Assembly: GCA_900470775.1 (NCBI GenBank)
Contig: UCBZ01000006.1
Location: 1-64,000, forward strand
Length of the DNA stretch: 64,000 nt
Direction: 5' to 3'
Source: Hyphomicrobiales bacterium
GTDB lineage: Bacteria > Pseudomonadota > Alphaproteobacteria > Rhizobiales > Beijerinckiaceae
Below the pieces are notes generated by a model, which saw nothing but the letters and a program-made list of their open reading frames with translations, was not told where the DNA came from and did not search any database. Every line of letters starts with the position of its first letter. The stretch's first letter is position 1. Position numbers and translations under genes: made by a program. Shown here one piece after another: positions 1 to 7,263 of the stretch.

Positions 1-38
1 GGCGTTTCGCAGAGGAATCCTAGCGGAGAAGGAAGAGG

Positions 39-1592
39 TCAAATCACCGCCTCGATCAGAAACGGCCCCTTGCGTCCGAGCGCGCCCTTGAACAGCCTGG
101 TGAACTCCTCGGCGGTCGTGGCGCGCGCGGCTTCCACGCCCATGCCGCGCGCCATCGAGACCCAGTCCAGCGCCGGCTCGTCGATGTTGAGCATCAGCGT
201 GGCGTTGCGGCCGAAATCATTGACGCCCACCGCGCGCATCTCGCCATGCAGGATCGCATAGGTCCGGTTGGCGAAGATCACCGTGACGATGTCGAGGTTC
301 TCGCGCGCCTGCGTCCACAGCCCTTGCACCGTGTACATGCCCGAGCCATCGGCCTGCATGCCGATGACCTTGCGGTCGGGGCAGGCCACGGCGGCGCCGA
401 CGCACATCGGGATGCCTTCGCCGATCGCGCCGCCGGTCAGCTGCAGATAGTCGTGCTGCGGCGCGTTGTGGCATTGCTGGTAGAAGACCCGACCCGACGA
501 GACCGACTCGTCGCAGATGATCGCATTCTCCGGCAGGAGCCGCGCGACGATGGTGCAGACCTTGTCGGCGTCGAGGTCGCCGGTCGGAAGCGCTGTCTCG
601 CTCTGCGACCTGGCGATGAAGGCGGGCTCGACCTTGGTTGCGCCGGTTTCCTCGGCGAGTGCCGCGAGCGCACCGTCAAGATCGTCGCCCATGACGCCGA
701 GCGCGGCGACGATGCAGCCATCATGGATCAGCCGGCCGGGTTTGCCGGGATAGGCGAAGAAGCCGACCGGGATCTGCGCGCCGACCAGCACCAGCAGGTC
801 GATATCCTTCAACTGCTCCAGCGCCATGTCGATGGGGTAGAACACCTTGGGGATGGCGACGCGGCCGGCGCCGCGCTCGATGCGCCCGTTCGACATCTGC
901 CCGTACATCTTGCAGCCGGTCGCTGCGCAGATCCGCGCCGCCGTCTCCAGCGGCCCTTCGCGCAGCGACGAGCCGGTCATCATCAGCGCAGCCCGCGCGC
1001 CATGCTGGCGCAGCGCAGCCGCAACCTCGCGCACGGTCTCGGGCGCGACGGCCTTGAAGGCCGGCACGGCGGTCGCGGTCACCTCAGCCGGCTCGACGCT
1101 GCCCCAGGCGCAATCGCCCGGCAGGATCACGGTCGCAACGCCCGGCAGCGACATCGCGGCGGCATAGGCCTCGCCGATCGCCGGCCCGACATCCTCCGGC
1201 GTGGTGATGCGATGGACATAATGCGACATCGGCCGCGCCAGGCTTTCAATGTCGCTGGTCAGCGGCGCGTCGTGCTGGAGATGATAGGTCGCGTGGTCGC
1301 CGACGACGTTGAGCATCGGCGTCCAGGCGCGCCTCGCATTGTGCATGTTGGCAAGCGCGTTCGCCATGCCCGGCCCGCAATGCAGCAGTGTCGCCGCCGG
1401 CTTGTCGGCCATGCGGGCATAGCCGTCGGCCGCGCCCGTAACCACGCCCTCGAACAGGCCGAGCACGCAGCGCATCTGCGGCTTGCGGTCGAGCGCCGCG
1501 ACGAAATGCATCTCGGAGGTGCCGGGATTGGCGAAGCAAACATCCACGCCGTTGACGAGCAGCGTGTCGCAGAGGCGGTCGGCACCGTTCAT
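39..1592 (-). CDS. Thiamine-diphosphate enzyme, acetolactate synthase large-subunit family
   Basis: A 517-residue ThDP-dependent enzyme of the acetolactate synthase / benzoylformate decarboxylase superfamily. The N-terminal pyrimidine-binding domain carries the cofactor-activating Glu27 in NPGTSEMHF. The C-terminal pyrophosphate domain has an ADGSGMYTVQGLW metal-binding motif near residues 414-426 followed by ANRTYAIL. The start is the ATG at 1592, because homology-like sequence begins at MNGADRL; the frame stays open far upstream but that part does not look like protein. No small regulatory subunit (IlvH) is adjacent, so a dedicated role in branched-chain amino acid synthesis is unlikely. 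It may be a catabolic decarboxylase or carboligase. The true substrate cannot be read from sequence. It is divergent from the ABC importer that starts at 1839. Confidence 0.85.
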   Translation of the reverse strand: MNGADRLCDTLLVNGVDVCFANPGTSEMHFVAALDRKPQMRCVLGLFEGVVTGAADGYARMADKPAATLLHCGPGMANALANMHNARRAWTPMLNVVGDHATYHLQHDAPLTSDIESLARPMSHYVHRITTPEDVGPAIGEAYAAAMSLPGVATVILPGDCAWGSVEPAEVTATAVPAFKAVAPETVREVAAALRQHGARAALMMTGSSLREGPLETAARICAATGCKMYGQMSNGRIERGAGRVAIPKVFYPIDMALEQLKDIDLLVLVGAQIPVGFFAYPGKPGRLIHDGCIVAALGVMGDDLDGALAALAEETGATKVEPAFIARSQSETALPTGDLDADKVCTIVARLLPENAIICDESVSSGRVFYQQCHNAPQHDYLQLTGGAIGEGIPMCVGAAVACPDRKVIGMQADGSGMYTVQGLWTQARENLDIVTVIFANRTYAILHGEMRAVGVNDFGRNATLMLNIDEPALDWVSMARGMGVEAARATTAEEFTRLFKGALGRKGPFLIEAVI

Positions 1593-1713
1593 TCGGATGA
1601 TTCCTGGACGAAGAAGAAACAGGTCGTTCGGAGAGGGCTTAGGGGAAGGGATGTCCCGGCGCCTGTCAAACAAGAGAATGTCATGGCCGTCCCCAGCTAT
1701 GGTGATCGGCTGC

Positions 1714-1741
1714 TTGACGGATTTGCATATGCATTTAACGT
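1714..1741 (+). promoter_or_regulatory. Possible sigma-70-type promoter with GCATATGC palindrome in its spacer
   Basis: A TTGACG hexamer at 1714-1719 is followed 16 bases later by TAACGT at 1736-1741. The spacer between them contains ATTTGCATATGCATTT (1721-1736), a near-perfect palindrome. A repressor bound there would block the promoter. The palindrome core is the same as in the two operator-like boxes of the hut locus at 18408 and 18435. The hexamers are weak matches, so the promoter assignment is tentative. The palindrome itself is seen directly. Confidence 0.4.
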
Positions 1742-1744
1742 CGG

Positions 1745-1761
1745 CTGGAACGAAGGTTGCA
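1745..1761 (+). promoter_or_regulatory. Candidate sigma-54 (RpoN) promoter
   Basis: The stretch CTGGAACGAAGGTTGCA matches the RpoN consensus TGGCACG-N4-TTGCW at all fixed positions except one (A for C after TGG). It has the required GG-N10-GC spacing. A transcript would start near 1772, about 65 bases before the ABC binding-protein gene at 1839. RpoN promoters are common for nitrogen-source importers in rhizobia. No clear NtrC enhancer was recognised in the 246-base gap. Confidence 0.45.
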
Positions 1762-1838
1762 TCTGGCTGCGCCATGCGGCGCGACGGATTCTTGGTCCTC
1801 GCACGAAGCCGGACATCACTTAAGGGGAAGGGCCCGTC

Positions 1839-2801
1839 ATGACAGGTTTTAAGCGTTTCGGAGCGGTGGCGGGCCTTGGCCTGGCGGCGGCATTGGCGGC
1901 CGGCGGCGCGCAGGCGCAGACTAAAATCTCCATCGGCATTTCCGGCTGGACCGGCTTCGCGCCGCTCGTCCTGGCCAAGGAATCGGGCATCTTCGCCAAG
2001 AACGGCCTCGACGTGACCATCAAGAAGATCCCGCAGAAGGACCGCCACCTCGCCATGGCGTCCGGGGACATCCAGTGCGCGGCGACCACCGTCGAGACCT
2101 GGATCGTCTGGGACGGCGCGGGCGTGAAGACCAAGCAGATCTTCCAGCTCGACAAGAGCTATGGCGCCGATGGCATGGTGACGCGTAACGCCACCGCCTC
2201 GATCAAGGACCTCAAGGGCAAGACCGTCGCGGCCTCCGCGCCCGGCACTTCGCCCTATTTCGCGCTCGCCTGGATGCTCAAGGAAAACGGCATGTCGGTG
2301 AAGGACGTGACCGTCGTCAACATGGAGCCCGGCCCGGCCGCGCAGGCCTTCATCGCCGGCCAGAACGACGCCGCGCTGACCTATGAACCCTATCTCTCCG
2401 CCGTCCGCGACAAGCCCGAGGCCGGCAAGATCATCGCCACCACGCTCGACTATCCGATGGTCATGGACACCGTCGGCTGCACCCCGGCCTTCCTCGCCGC
2501 CAACGACACGGCTGCCGCCGCCATGGCCAAGAGCTATTTCGAGGCTCTGGAGCTGATCAAGGCCGACAAGGACAAGGCCTTCGGCATCATGGGGGCCGAT
2601 GTGAAGCAGACCGGCGAGCAGTTCGGCAAGTCGGCCGCTTTCCTGCGCTGGTCGGACGAGGCCGGCAACAAGGCCTTCTTCTCGGGCGAGTGGCAGGCCT
2701 TCTCGGCCAAGGCCGCCGACCTCCTGCTCGAGATCGGCCTGATCAAGGCCAAGCCCGATCTCAAGGATCTGGTCGAGACGAAATACGTCGTCGGTAAGTG
2801 A
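1839..2801 (+). CDS. ABC transporter periplasmic substrate-binding protein (SsuA/TauA/NrtA-like)
   Basis: A 320-residue secreted binding protein of the NMT1/SsuA/ThiY fold. Residues 1-26 form a signal peptide ending GGAQAQ. The mature start TKISIGISGWTGFAPLVLAKE is typical for sulfonate, taurine, nitrate or pyrimidine-precursor binding proteins. The internal element VAASAPGTSPYFALAWML fits the ligand-binding hinge region. The protein delivers its ligand to the permease and ATPase encoded at 3023 and 3793. The ligand cannot be deduced; a sulfonate, nitrile or amine is possible. A candidate RpoN promoter and a palindrome lie upstream, and a large inverted repeat separates it from the permease gene. 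Confidence 0.88.
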   Translation: MTGFKRFGAVAGLGLAAALAAGGAQAQTKISIGISGWTGFAPLVLAKESGIFAKNGLDVTIKKIPQKDRHLAMASGDIQCAATTVETWIVWDGAGVKTKQIFQLDKSYGADGMVTRNATASIKDLKGKTVAASAPGTSPYFALAWMLKENGMSVKDVTVVNMEPGPAAQAFIAGQNDAALTYEPYLSAVRDKPEAGKIIATTLDYPMVMDTVGCTPAFLAANDTAAAAMAKSYFEALELIKADKDKAFGIMGADVKQTGEQFGKSAAFLRWSDEAGNKAFFSGEWQAFSAKAADLLLEIGLIKAKPDLKDLVETKYVVGK

Positions 2802-2830
2802 GCTGACGGGCTCGACGCTGGTCCAGCCAG

Positions 2831-2995
2831 GCGCGGGGAACCCTCTCCCATAGGGAGAGGGCAGGGTGAGGGGACGGCCGTTTGACGGCGAACCTCTGAC
2901 CTCACCGCTGCGACGCTTGAATGTTGGCTCCATATCGTCCAACGGCCGACACCTCACCCCTGCCCCTCTCCTTGCAGGAGAGGGGTTCCCCGCGC
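2831..2995. repeat. Long interrupted inverted repeat between binding-protein and permease genes
   Basis: Left arm 2831-2875 begins GCGCGGGGAACCC and runs into CTCTCCC...GGGAGAGG and CAGGGTGAGGGG. Right arm 2950-2995 is its approximate reverse complement, ending GGGGTTCCCCGCGC. Each arm also contains its own small hairpin (CTCTCCCatAGGGAGAG on the left; CCTCTCCttgcaGGAGAGG on the right). About 75 bases separate the arms. This is the type of REP-like intergenic repeat widespread in rhizobial genomes. It can stabilise or partly terminate the upstream mRNA. Confidence 0.8.
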
Positions 2996-3022
2996 CTTTC
3001 GTGGCACGCGAGTGACTGATCC

Positions 3023-3796
3023 ATGAAACCCCTCCAGCCGGTCTCCGCCCCCGCTCGCATCGGCTACGGCATCGCGTTTTTCGCGCTGTTCGTCGCGCTC
3101 TGGTCGGTCGCGACCTTCGGCGGCTATGTCCAGAAGCTGTTCCTCGCCGATCCGCTGACGATGGTGCGGGAAGGCTACAGCCTCCTCGTCCAGTATGGCT
3201 TCGCCTTCGACATCGGCATGACCATCTGGCGCGTCGTCGGCGGCTTCGTGCTGGCCGTGATCGTGGCGCTGCCGCTCGGCATCATGATGGGTGCCTACAA
3301 GCGGATCGAGGCCTTCCTGGAGCCCTTCGTCTCCTTCGCGCGCTATCTGCCGGCCTCGGCCTTCATCCCGCTGCTGATCCTCTGGGCCGGCATCGGCGAG
3401 GCGCAGAAGCTGCTCGTCATCTTCATCGGCTCGGTCTTCCAGCTCATCCTGATGATCGCGGTCTCCGTCGGCTCGATCCGGCGCGATCTGGTCGATGCCG
3501 CCTATACGCTGGGCGCGACCGACACCTCCGTCGTGCGCCGCGTGCTCCTGCCCAACGCCGCTCCCGAGATCGCCGAGATCTTCCGGCTCGTGCTCGGCTG
3601 GGCCTGGACCTATGTCATCGTCGCCGAGCTGATCGGTTCGTCCTCCGGCATCGGCCACATGATCACCGACAGCCAGGCGTTGCTGAACACCGGGCAGATC
3701 ATCTTCGGCATCATCGTCATCGGCCTGATCGGGCTGGTCTCGGATTTCATGTTCAAGGCGGTGAACCAGCGCCTCTTTCCATGGGCGCAAAGATGA
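3023..3796 (+). CDS. ABC transporter permease (SsuC/TauC/NrtB-like)
   Basis: A 257-residue inner-membrane protein of the BPD_transp_1 family with about six predicted membrane helices. The cytoplasmic EAA loop that contacts the ATPase is visible around DAAYTLGATDTSVVRRVLLPNA. Length and sequence match permeases of the nitrate/sulfonate/taurine class. Its stop codon overlaps the start of the ATPase gene by four bases (ATGA), so the two proteins are translationally coupled. The start ATG at 3023 follows the long inverted repeat and has only a weak Shine-Dalgarno sequence. Confidence 0.9.
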   Translation: MKPLQPVSAPARIGYGIAFFALFVALWSVATFGGYVQKLFLADPLTMVREGYSLLVQYGFAFDIGMTIWRVVGGFVLAVIVALPLGIMMGAYKRIEAFLEPFVSFARYLPASAFIPLLILWAGIGEAQKLLVIFIGSVFQLILMIAVSVGSIRRDLVDAAYTLGATDTSVVRRVLLPNAAPEIAEIFRLVLGWAWTYVIVAELIGSSSGIGHMITDSQALLNTGQIIFGIIVIGLIGLVSDFMFKAVNQRLFPWAQR

Positions 3797-4572
3797 GCAA
3801 GCTTCTCGTTGCGAATGTCGGGAAGATCTTCCCGGCTCAAGCGAACGGCCAGCCGACCCGCGCCTTGATGCCGACCTCGCTTGATGTCGGGGACAACGAC
3901 TTCATCGCGATCCTGGGCCCCTCCGGCTGCGGCAAGTCCACCCTGCTGCGGATCATCGGCGGGCTGGAGACGGCCAGCGAAGGCAAGATCATGCTCGACG
4001 GCGTGCCCGTCTCGGGGCCGGGCGCCGATCGCGGCTTCGTCTTCCAGAGCTACACGCTGTTCCCCTGGCTGACGGTGGCTGAGAATATCGCCTTCGGACT
4101 GCGCGAGAAAGGTGTGGCGGAGCGTGAACGCCTCGACATCGCCCGCGGCTGGGCGGATCGCGTCGGGCTGTCGAGCTTCGTCGACCATTTCCCCAAGCAA
4201 CTCTCCGGCGGCATGCAGCAGCGTACCGCGATCGCGCGTGCGCTCGCCAACGATCCCAAGATCCTCCTGCTCGACGAGCCTTTCGGCGCGCTCGACAACC
4301 AGACCCGCGCCCTGATGCAGGAGATGCTGCTCGGCATCTGGGAGCGCGAGCGCAAGACCGTGCTCTTCGTCACCCACGACATCGAGGAGGCGATCTTCGT
4401 CGGTTCCCGCGTCGTGGTGATGAGCGCCCGGCCCGGCCGCATCAAGGCCGACATCGCCGTCGACCTGCCCCATCCGCGCCCCTACACCATCAAGACGAGC
4501 CCGGAATTCGTTGCGCTGAAGGAGCGGCTGGTCGAGGAAATCCGTTCCGAGGTGATGGCGAGCGCCCACTGA
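3793..4572 (+). CDS. ABC transporter ATP-binding protein (SsuB/TauB/NrtD-like)
   Basis: A 259-residue ABC ATPase. The Walker A motif GPSGCGKST is near residues 42-50, the signature LSGGMQQR precedes Walker B ILLLDEP, and the switch histidine lies in VTHDIEEA, as usual for this class. It energises import of the ligand captured by the 1839 binding protein. The ATG at 3793 was preferred over the in-frame ATG at 3781 because it forms an ATGA overlap with the permease stop. The operon order is binding protein, permease, ATPase. Confidence 0.92.
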   Translation: MSKLLVANVGKIFPAQANGQPTRALMPTSLDVGDNDFIAILGPSGCGKSTLLRIIGGLETASEGKIMLDGVPVSGPGADRGFVFQSYTLFPWLTVAENIAFGLREKGVAERERLDIARGWADRVGLSSFVDHFPKQLSGGMQQRTAIARALANDPKILLLDEPFGALDNQTRALMQEMLLGIWERERKTVLFVTHDIEEAIFVGSRVVVMSARPGRIKADIAVDLPHPRPYTIKTSPEFVALKERLVEEIRSEVMASAH

Positions 4573-4607
4573 ACCGGCCGCAGCCGAAGGTCGCGATCTA
4601 CACGCGA

Positions 4608-4636
4608 TTGACAGCCCGTCGCGAGAATGCTTGTTT
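4608..4636 (+). promoter_or_regulatory. Possible sigma-70 promoter for the GntR gene
   Basis: A perfect TTGACA at 4608-4613 is followed after 17 bases by TTGTTT, a poor -10 element. It lies about 80 bases before the GTG start at 4715 and just upstream of the 4646 inverted repeat. Confidence 0.35.
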
Positions 4637-4645
4637 CTGCCGCAA

Positions 4646-4666
4646 TTGGCCTGACCACATGGCCAA
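4646..4666. promoter_or_regulatory. Inverted repeat, candidate operator of the adjacent FadR-type regulator
   Basis: TTGGCC and GGCCAA are separated by nine bases. FadR-subfamily GntR proteins bind short inverted repeats close to their own genes. This one sits between the putative promoter and the regulator start, a position suited to autorepression. Binding itself is inference. Confidence 0.45.
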
Positions 4667-4714
4667 AACGAGCTCCCGTCCAAGGGAGCCGGGGATGGAA
4701 ACCGGGAGCAGACT

Positions 4715-5494
4715 GTGCCGCTCGAAGCTGTCGAGTCGCCACGCCTTTATCGCCAGATCGCCGACCAGCTCCGCCATCTCATCGATCGGCGCGAGTTTCC
4801 GGTGGGCGGTCGGCTGCCGCCCGAGCGCGAGCTTGCGGAAAAGCTCGGCGTCTCCCGCCCCTCCGTCCGCGAGGCCCTGATCGCGCTCGAGGTCGAGGGC
4901 CTGGTTCGCATCCGCATGGGCTCTGGCGTCTATGTCATCGAGAGGCCTGCCGGCCCTGCGGCCCTCGCCGTGGTGGCTGACGAGGCGCCTGAAGGTCCCT
5001 TCGAGGTTCTCAAGGCCCGGGAATTGGTCGAGAGCGCGGTTTGCGCCGAAGCCGGCGCCTGCGCCGGCCCAAACGATATCGCCGCGCTCGACGAAATTCT
5101 CGCCCGCATGGAAACGCCCGGCCTGACCAGCGACGAGTTGGTCGCGCTGGACCGCGCCTTCCATGTCGCGATCGCCTCCATCCTCGCCAATGGGGTGCTG
5201 GCACGTTTCGTCGGCATGCTGTTCGACCAGCGCATCAACCCGTATTTCCGCCAGCTCGCGAGCTATTTCGAGAATGCCGAATCCTGGCGGCAGGCCGTCG
5301 CCGAGCACCGCGAGATTCGCGATGCGATCGCGGCGGGAACGGGCGAGGGCGCGCGGGCGGCGATGCATCGCCACCTGCAATGCTCTCAGGAGCGTTTTTC
5401 ACAAAGCTTCGGCGAGGGCCTTCCGAATGGAGGATCCAACGGCCGTGGAAGCGGGCGGGGGAGCGTCGTCTCCCGTCTTGCCAAAAGGAACTGA
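4715..5494 (+). CDS. GntR-family transcriptional regulator, FadR subfamily
   Basis: A 259-residue regulator. Residues 8-75 form a winged helix-turn-helix (LYRQIADQLRHLI, PPERELAEKLGVSRPSVREAL, GLVRIRMGSGVYV). The C-terminal part is an all-helical FCD ligand-binding domain with acidic and histidine residues that normally bind a metal and a carboxylate (EHREIRDAI, MHRHL). GTG at 4715 is the start, since the homologous N-terminus begins there. It precedes the TRAP transporter genes, so it probably controls uptake of an organic acid or sugar acid in response to that substrate. Confidence 0.9.
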   Translation: MPLEAVESPRLYRQIADQLRHLIDRREFPVGGRLPPERELAEKLGVSRPSVREALIALEVEGLVRIRMGSGVYVIERPAGPAALAVVADEAPEGPFEVLKARELVESAVCAEAGACAGPNDIAALDEILARMETPGLTSDELVALDRAFHVAIASILANGVLARFVGMLFDQRINPYFRQLASYFENAESWRQAVAEHREIRDAIAAGTGEGARAAMHRHLQCSQERFSQSFGEGLPNGGSNGRGSGRGSVVSRLAKRN

Positions 5495-5570
5495 CGCGCG
5501 AAGAACTGACGCAAGAAGACCTGACTCAAACGACGGCAACATGATCGATCCCACGGGAGGGACCAAAGCG

Positions 5571-6542
5571 ATGAAGACCTATCTGACGATGGCGGCGGTA
5601 GCCGCGAGCCTGATCGTCGCCGGCGCGCCGGCACAGGCGCAGACCAAGCTGAAATGGGCGCATGTCTACGAGACGTCCGAGCCCTTCCACACAGAATCCG
5701 TCTGGGCGGCCGACGAGTTCAAGAAGCGCACCAATGGCCGCTACGAGATCACCGTCTATCCGGCCTCGCAGCTCGGCAAGGAAACCGACATCAACCAGGG
5801 CCTGACACTCGGCACCGTCGACATCATCATCTCCGGCTCGAGCTTCGCCGCGCGTGCCTTCCCGCCGATCGGCGTGACCTATTACCCCTTCACCTTCCGC
5901 GGCCCCGACCATCTGCTCGCCTACACCAAGAGCGACGTCTTCACGGACATGGCCAAGGGTTACCAGGAGAAGAGCGGCCACCAGATCGTCTCGGTGACCT
6001 ATTACGGCACGCGCCACACCACCTCGAACAAGCCGATCAAGAGCTGCGCCGACATGAAGGGCCTGAAGATCCGCGTGCCCGACGTGCCGGCCTATCTCGC
6101 CATGCCGCGCGCCTGCGGCGCCAATACCGCCCCGATCGCCTTCGCCGAGGTCTATCTCGCGCTGCAGAACGGCACCGTCGAGGCGCAGGAAAACCCGCTG
6201 ACCACGATCGAGGCCAAGAAGTTCTACGAGGTCCAGAAGCACATCGTCCTGACCGGCCACATCGTCGACCATCTCAACACGGTCGTCGCCAAGCAGCTCT
6301 GGGACAAGCTCTCGCCTGAGGATCGCAAGATCTTCAGCGAGGTCGCCCAGGAGGCTTCCGCCCGCGCCACCAAGCAAATCCAGGCTGATGAGGTCAAGCT
6401 GGTGCAGTTCTTCAAGGACAAGGGCCTGACCGTGACCGAGATCGACAAGGCCGATTTCCTCGCCAACGTCCAGAAGAACGTCACCTTCGAGCAGTTCGGC
6501 TACCGCAAGGCCGACTGGGACCGCATCCAGGCGATCAAGTAA
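5571..6542 (+). CDS. dctP: TRAP transporter substrate-binding protein, DctP family
   Basis: A 323-residue periplasmic binding protein. The signal peptide covers about residues 1-23 (ends PAQAQ). The mature protein begins TKLKWAHVYETSEPFH, the usual DctP opening. The family arginine and long hinge helix are in the MKGLKIRVPDVPAYL and EAQENPLTTIEAKKF regions; the latter is the typical carboxylate-binding zone. It hands its ligand to the DctQ and DctM membrane proteins encoded downstream and needs no ATP. The ligand is unknown, probably a C4-C6 carboxylate or sugar acid. The ATG at 5571 is preceded by GGGAGGGA. Confidence 0.9.
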   Translation: MKTYLTMAAVAASLIVAGAPAQAQTKLKWAHVYETSEPFHTESVWAADEFKKRTNGRYEITVYPASQLGKETDINQGLTLGTVDIIISGSSFAARAFPPIGVTYYPFTFRGPDHLLAYTKSDVFTDMAKGYQEKSGHQIVSVTYYGTRHTTSNKPIKSCADMKGLKIRVPDVPAYLAMPRACGANTAPIAFAEVYLALQNGTVEAQENPLTTIEAKKFYEVQKHIVLTGHIVDHLNTVVAKQLWDKLSPEDRKIFSEVAQEASARATKQIQADEVKLVQFFKDKGLTVTEIDKADFLANVQKNVTFEQFGYRKADWDRIQAIK

Positions 6543-6555
6543 GCCATATCGAACA

Positions 6556-6580
6556 ACCTGGCGGCGAGACGCCGCCAGGT
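6556..6580 (+). other. Perfect stem-loop between dctP and dctQ
   Basis: ACCTGGCGGC and GCCGCCAGGT form a perfect 10-bp stem with a five-base GAGAC loop, 13 bases after the dctP stop. No T-run follows, so it is more likely an mRNA-stabilising or processing hairpin than a terminator. It would allow more DctP than DctQM to be made. Confidence 0.75.
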
Positions 6581-6671
6581 CTTGGCTACATGTCCACCAC
6601 GCCCGGCGGCGGAACGCCCCCGGGCTCCTGCCCCTACGGCCCCGCTGCGGCCGGTTTCATCGAGGTCTGCC

Positions 6672-7256
6672 GTGGCCACTGACACGACGCCGGAAGTCCA
6701 CATACCGGTCACCAGCGAGGAGCTTGCCCATGTCTTCGACGAGGCGCCGCCGCCGGCCGATCTGAGCGGCTACGGCATCGAGGACTGGATCACGCTCGCC
6801 GCCTTCTGGGTCATGGTCGGCTGCGTCATCCTGCAGTTCTTCACCCGCTACGTCCTGAACAATTCCTTCGCCTGGACGGAGGAGATTGCGATCTACGCAC
6901 TGGTGGTCGTCGTCTTCCTCGGCGCCTCGCTGTGCGTGCGTGCCTCGCGGCACATCCAGGTCGATTTCCTCTACCGCTACATGTCGCCGGGGCTCGGCCG
7001 GATCATGGCGACCTTCGTCGATGTCGTCCGCATAGGCTTCTTCGGCTACGGCACCTGGCTGATGTACAAATACGCCTCTCTCATTCCCGATGAGATGATG
7101 ACGACGATCGATTTTCCGAAGTCGTTTATCTTCAACGCGGTCGTCCTCGCTTTCGCGCTGATGACGCTGCGGGCGCTCCATGTCGCCTGGCAGAACTGGC
7201 GCCGTGGCTATTCCGTGCTGGAGAAGCCGGAAGCTTTCGACGGCTCGGAGGCCTGA
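6672..7256 (+). CDS. dctQ: TRAP transporter small permease, DctQ family
   Basis: A 194-residue membrane protein with four predicted helices, the first near WITLAAFWVMVGCVILQFFTRYV. The family signature FTRYVLNNSFAWTEEIAIYALV is clear. It forms the membrane complex with DctM. GTG at 6672 (reading MATDTTPEV) was chosen because AGGT lies a few bases upstream; the open frame continues to 6582 but that extension is low-complexity Pro/Ala/Arg. It is followed seven bases later by dctM. Confidence 0.85.
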   Translation: MATDTTPEVHIPVTSEELAHVFDEAPPPADLSGYGIEDWITLAAFWVMVGCVILQFFTRYVLNNSFAWTEEIAIYALVVVVFLGASLCVRASRHIQVDFLYRYMSPGLGRIMATFVDVVRIGFFGYGTWLMYKYASLIPDEMMTTIDFPKSFIFNAVVLAFALMTLRALHVAWQNWRRGYSVLEKPEAFDGSEA

Positions 7257-7263
7257 GACCAAC

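Noticed and set aside
246..1823. Plus-strand open frame of 525 codons.
   Set aside because: Antisense to the ThDP enzyme; composition rich in His, Arg, Asp and Gly with no domain, a codon-bias shadow.
1593..2957. Upstream in-frame continuation of the ThDP enzyme gene (455 more codons).
   Set aside because: It runs antisense through the ABC binding-protein gene, has no recognisable domain and is rich in Arg, Gly and Asp, the typical look of shadow frames in GC-rich DNA. Homology-like sequence begins at MNGADRL.
2831..2995. CRISPR array or insertion-sequence end.
   Set aside because: Only two inverted arms, no regular direct repeats with unique spacers and no transposase gene; better explained as a REP-like intergenic repeat.
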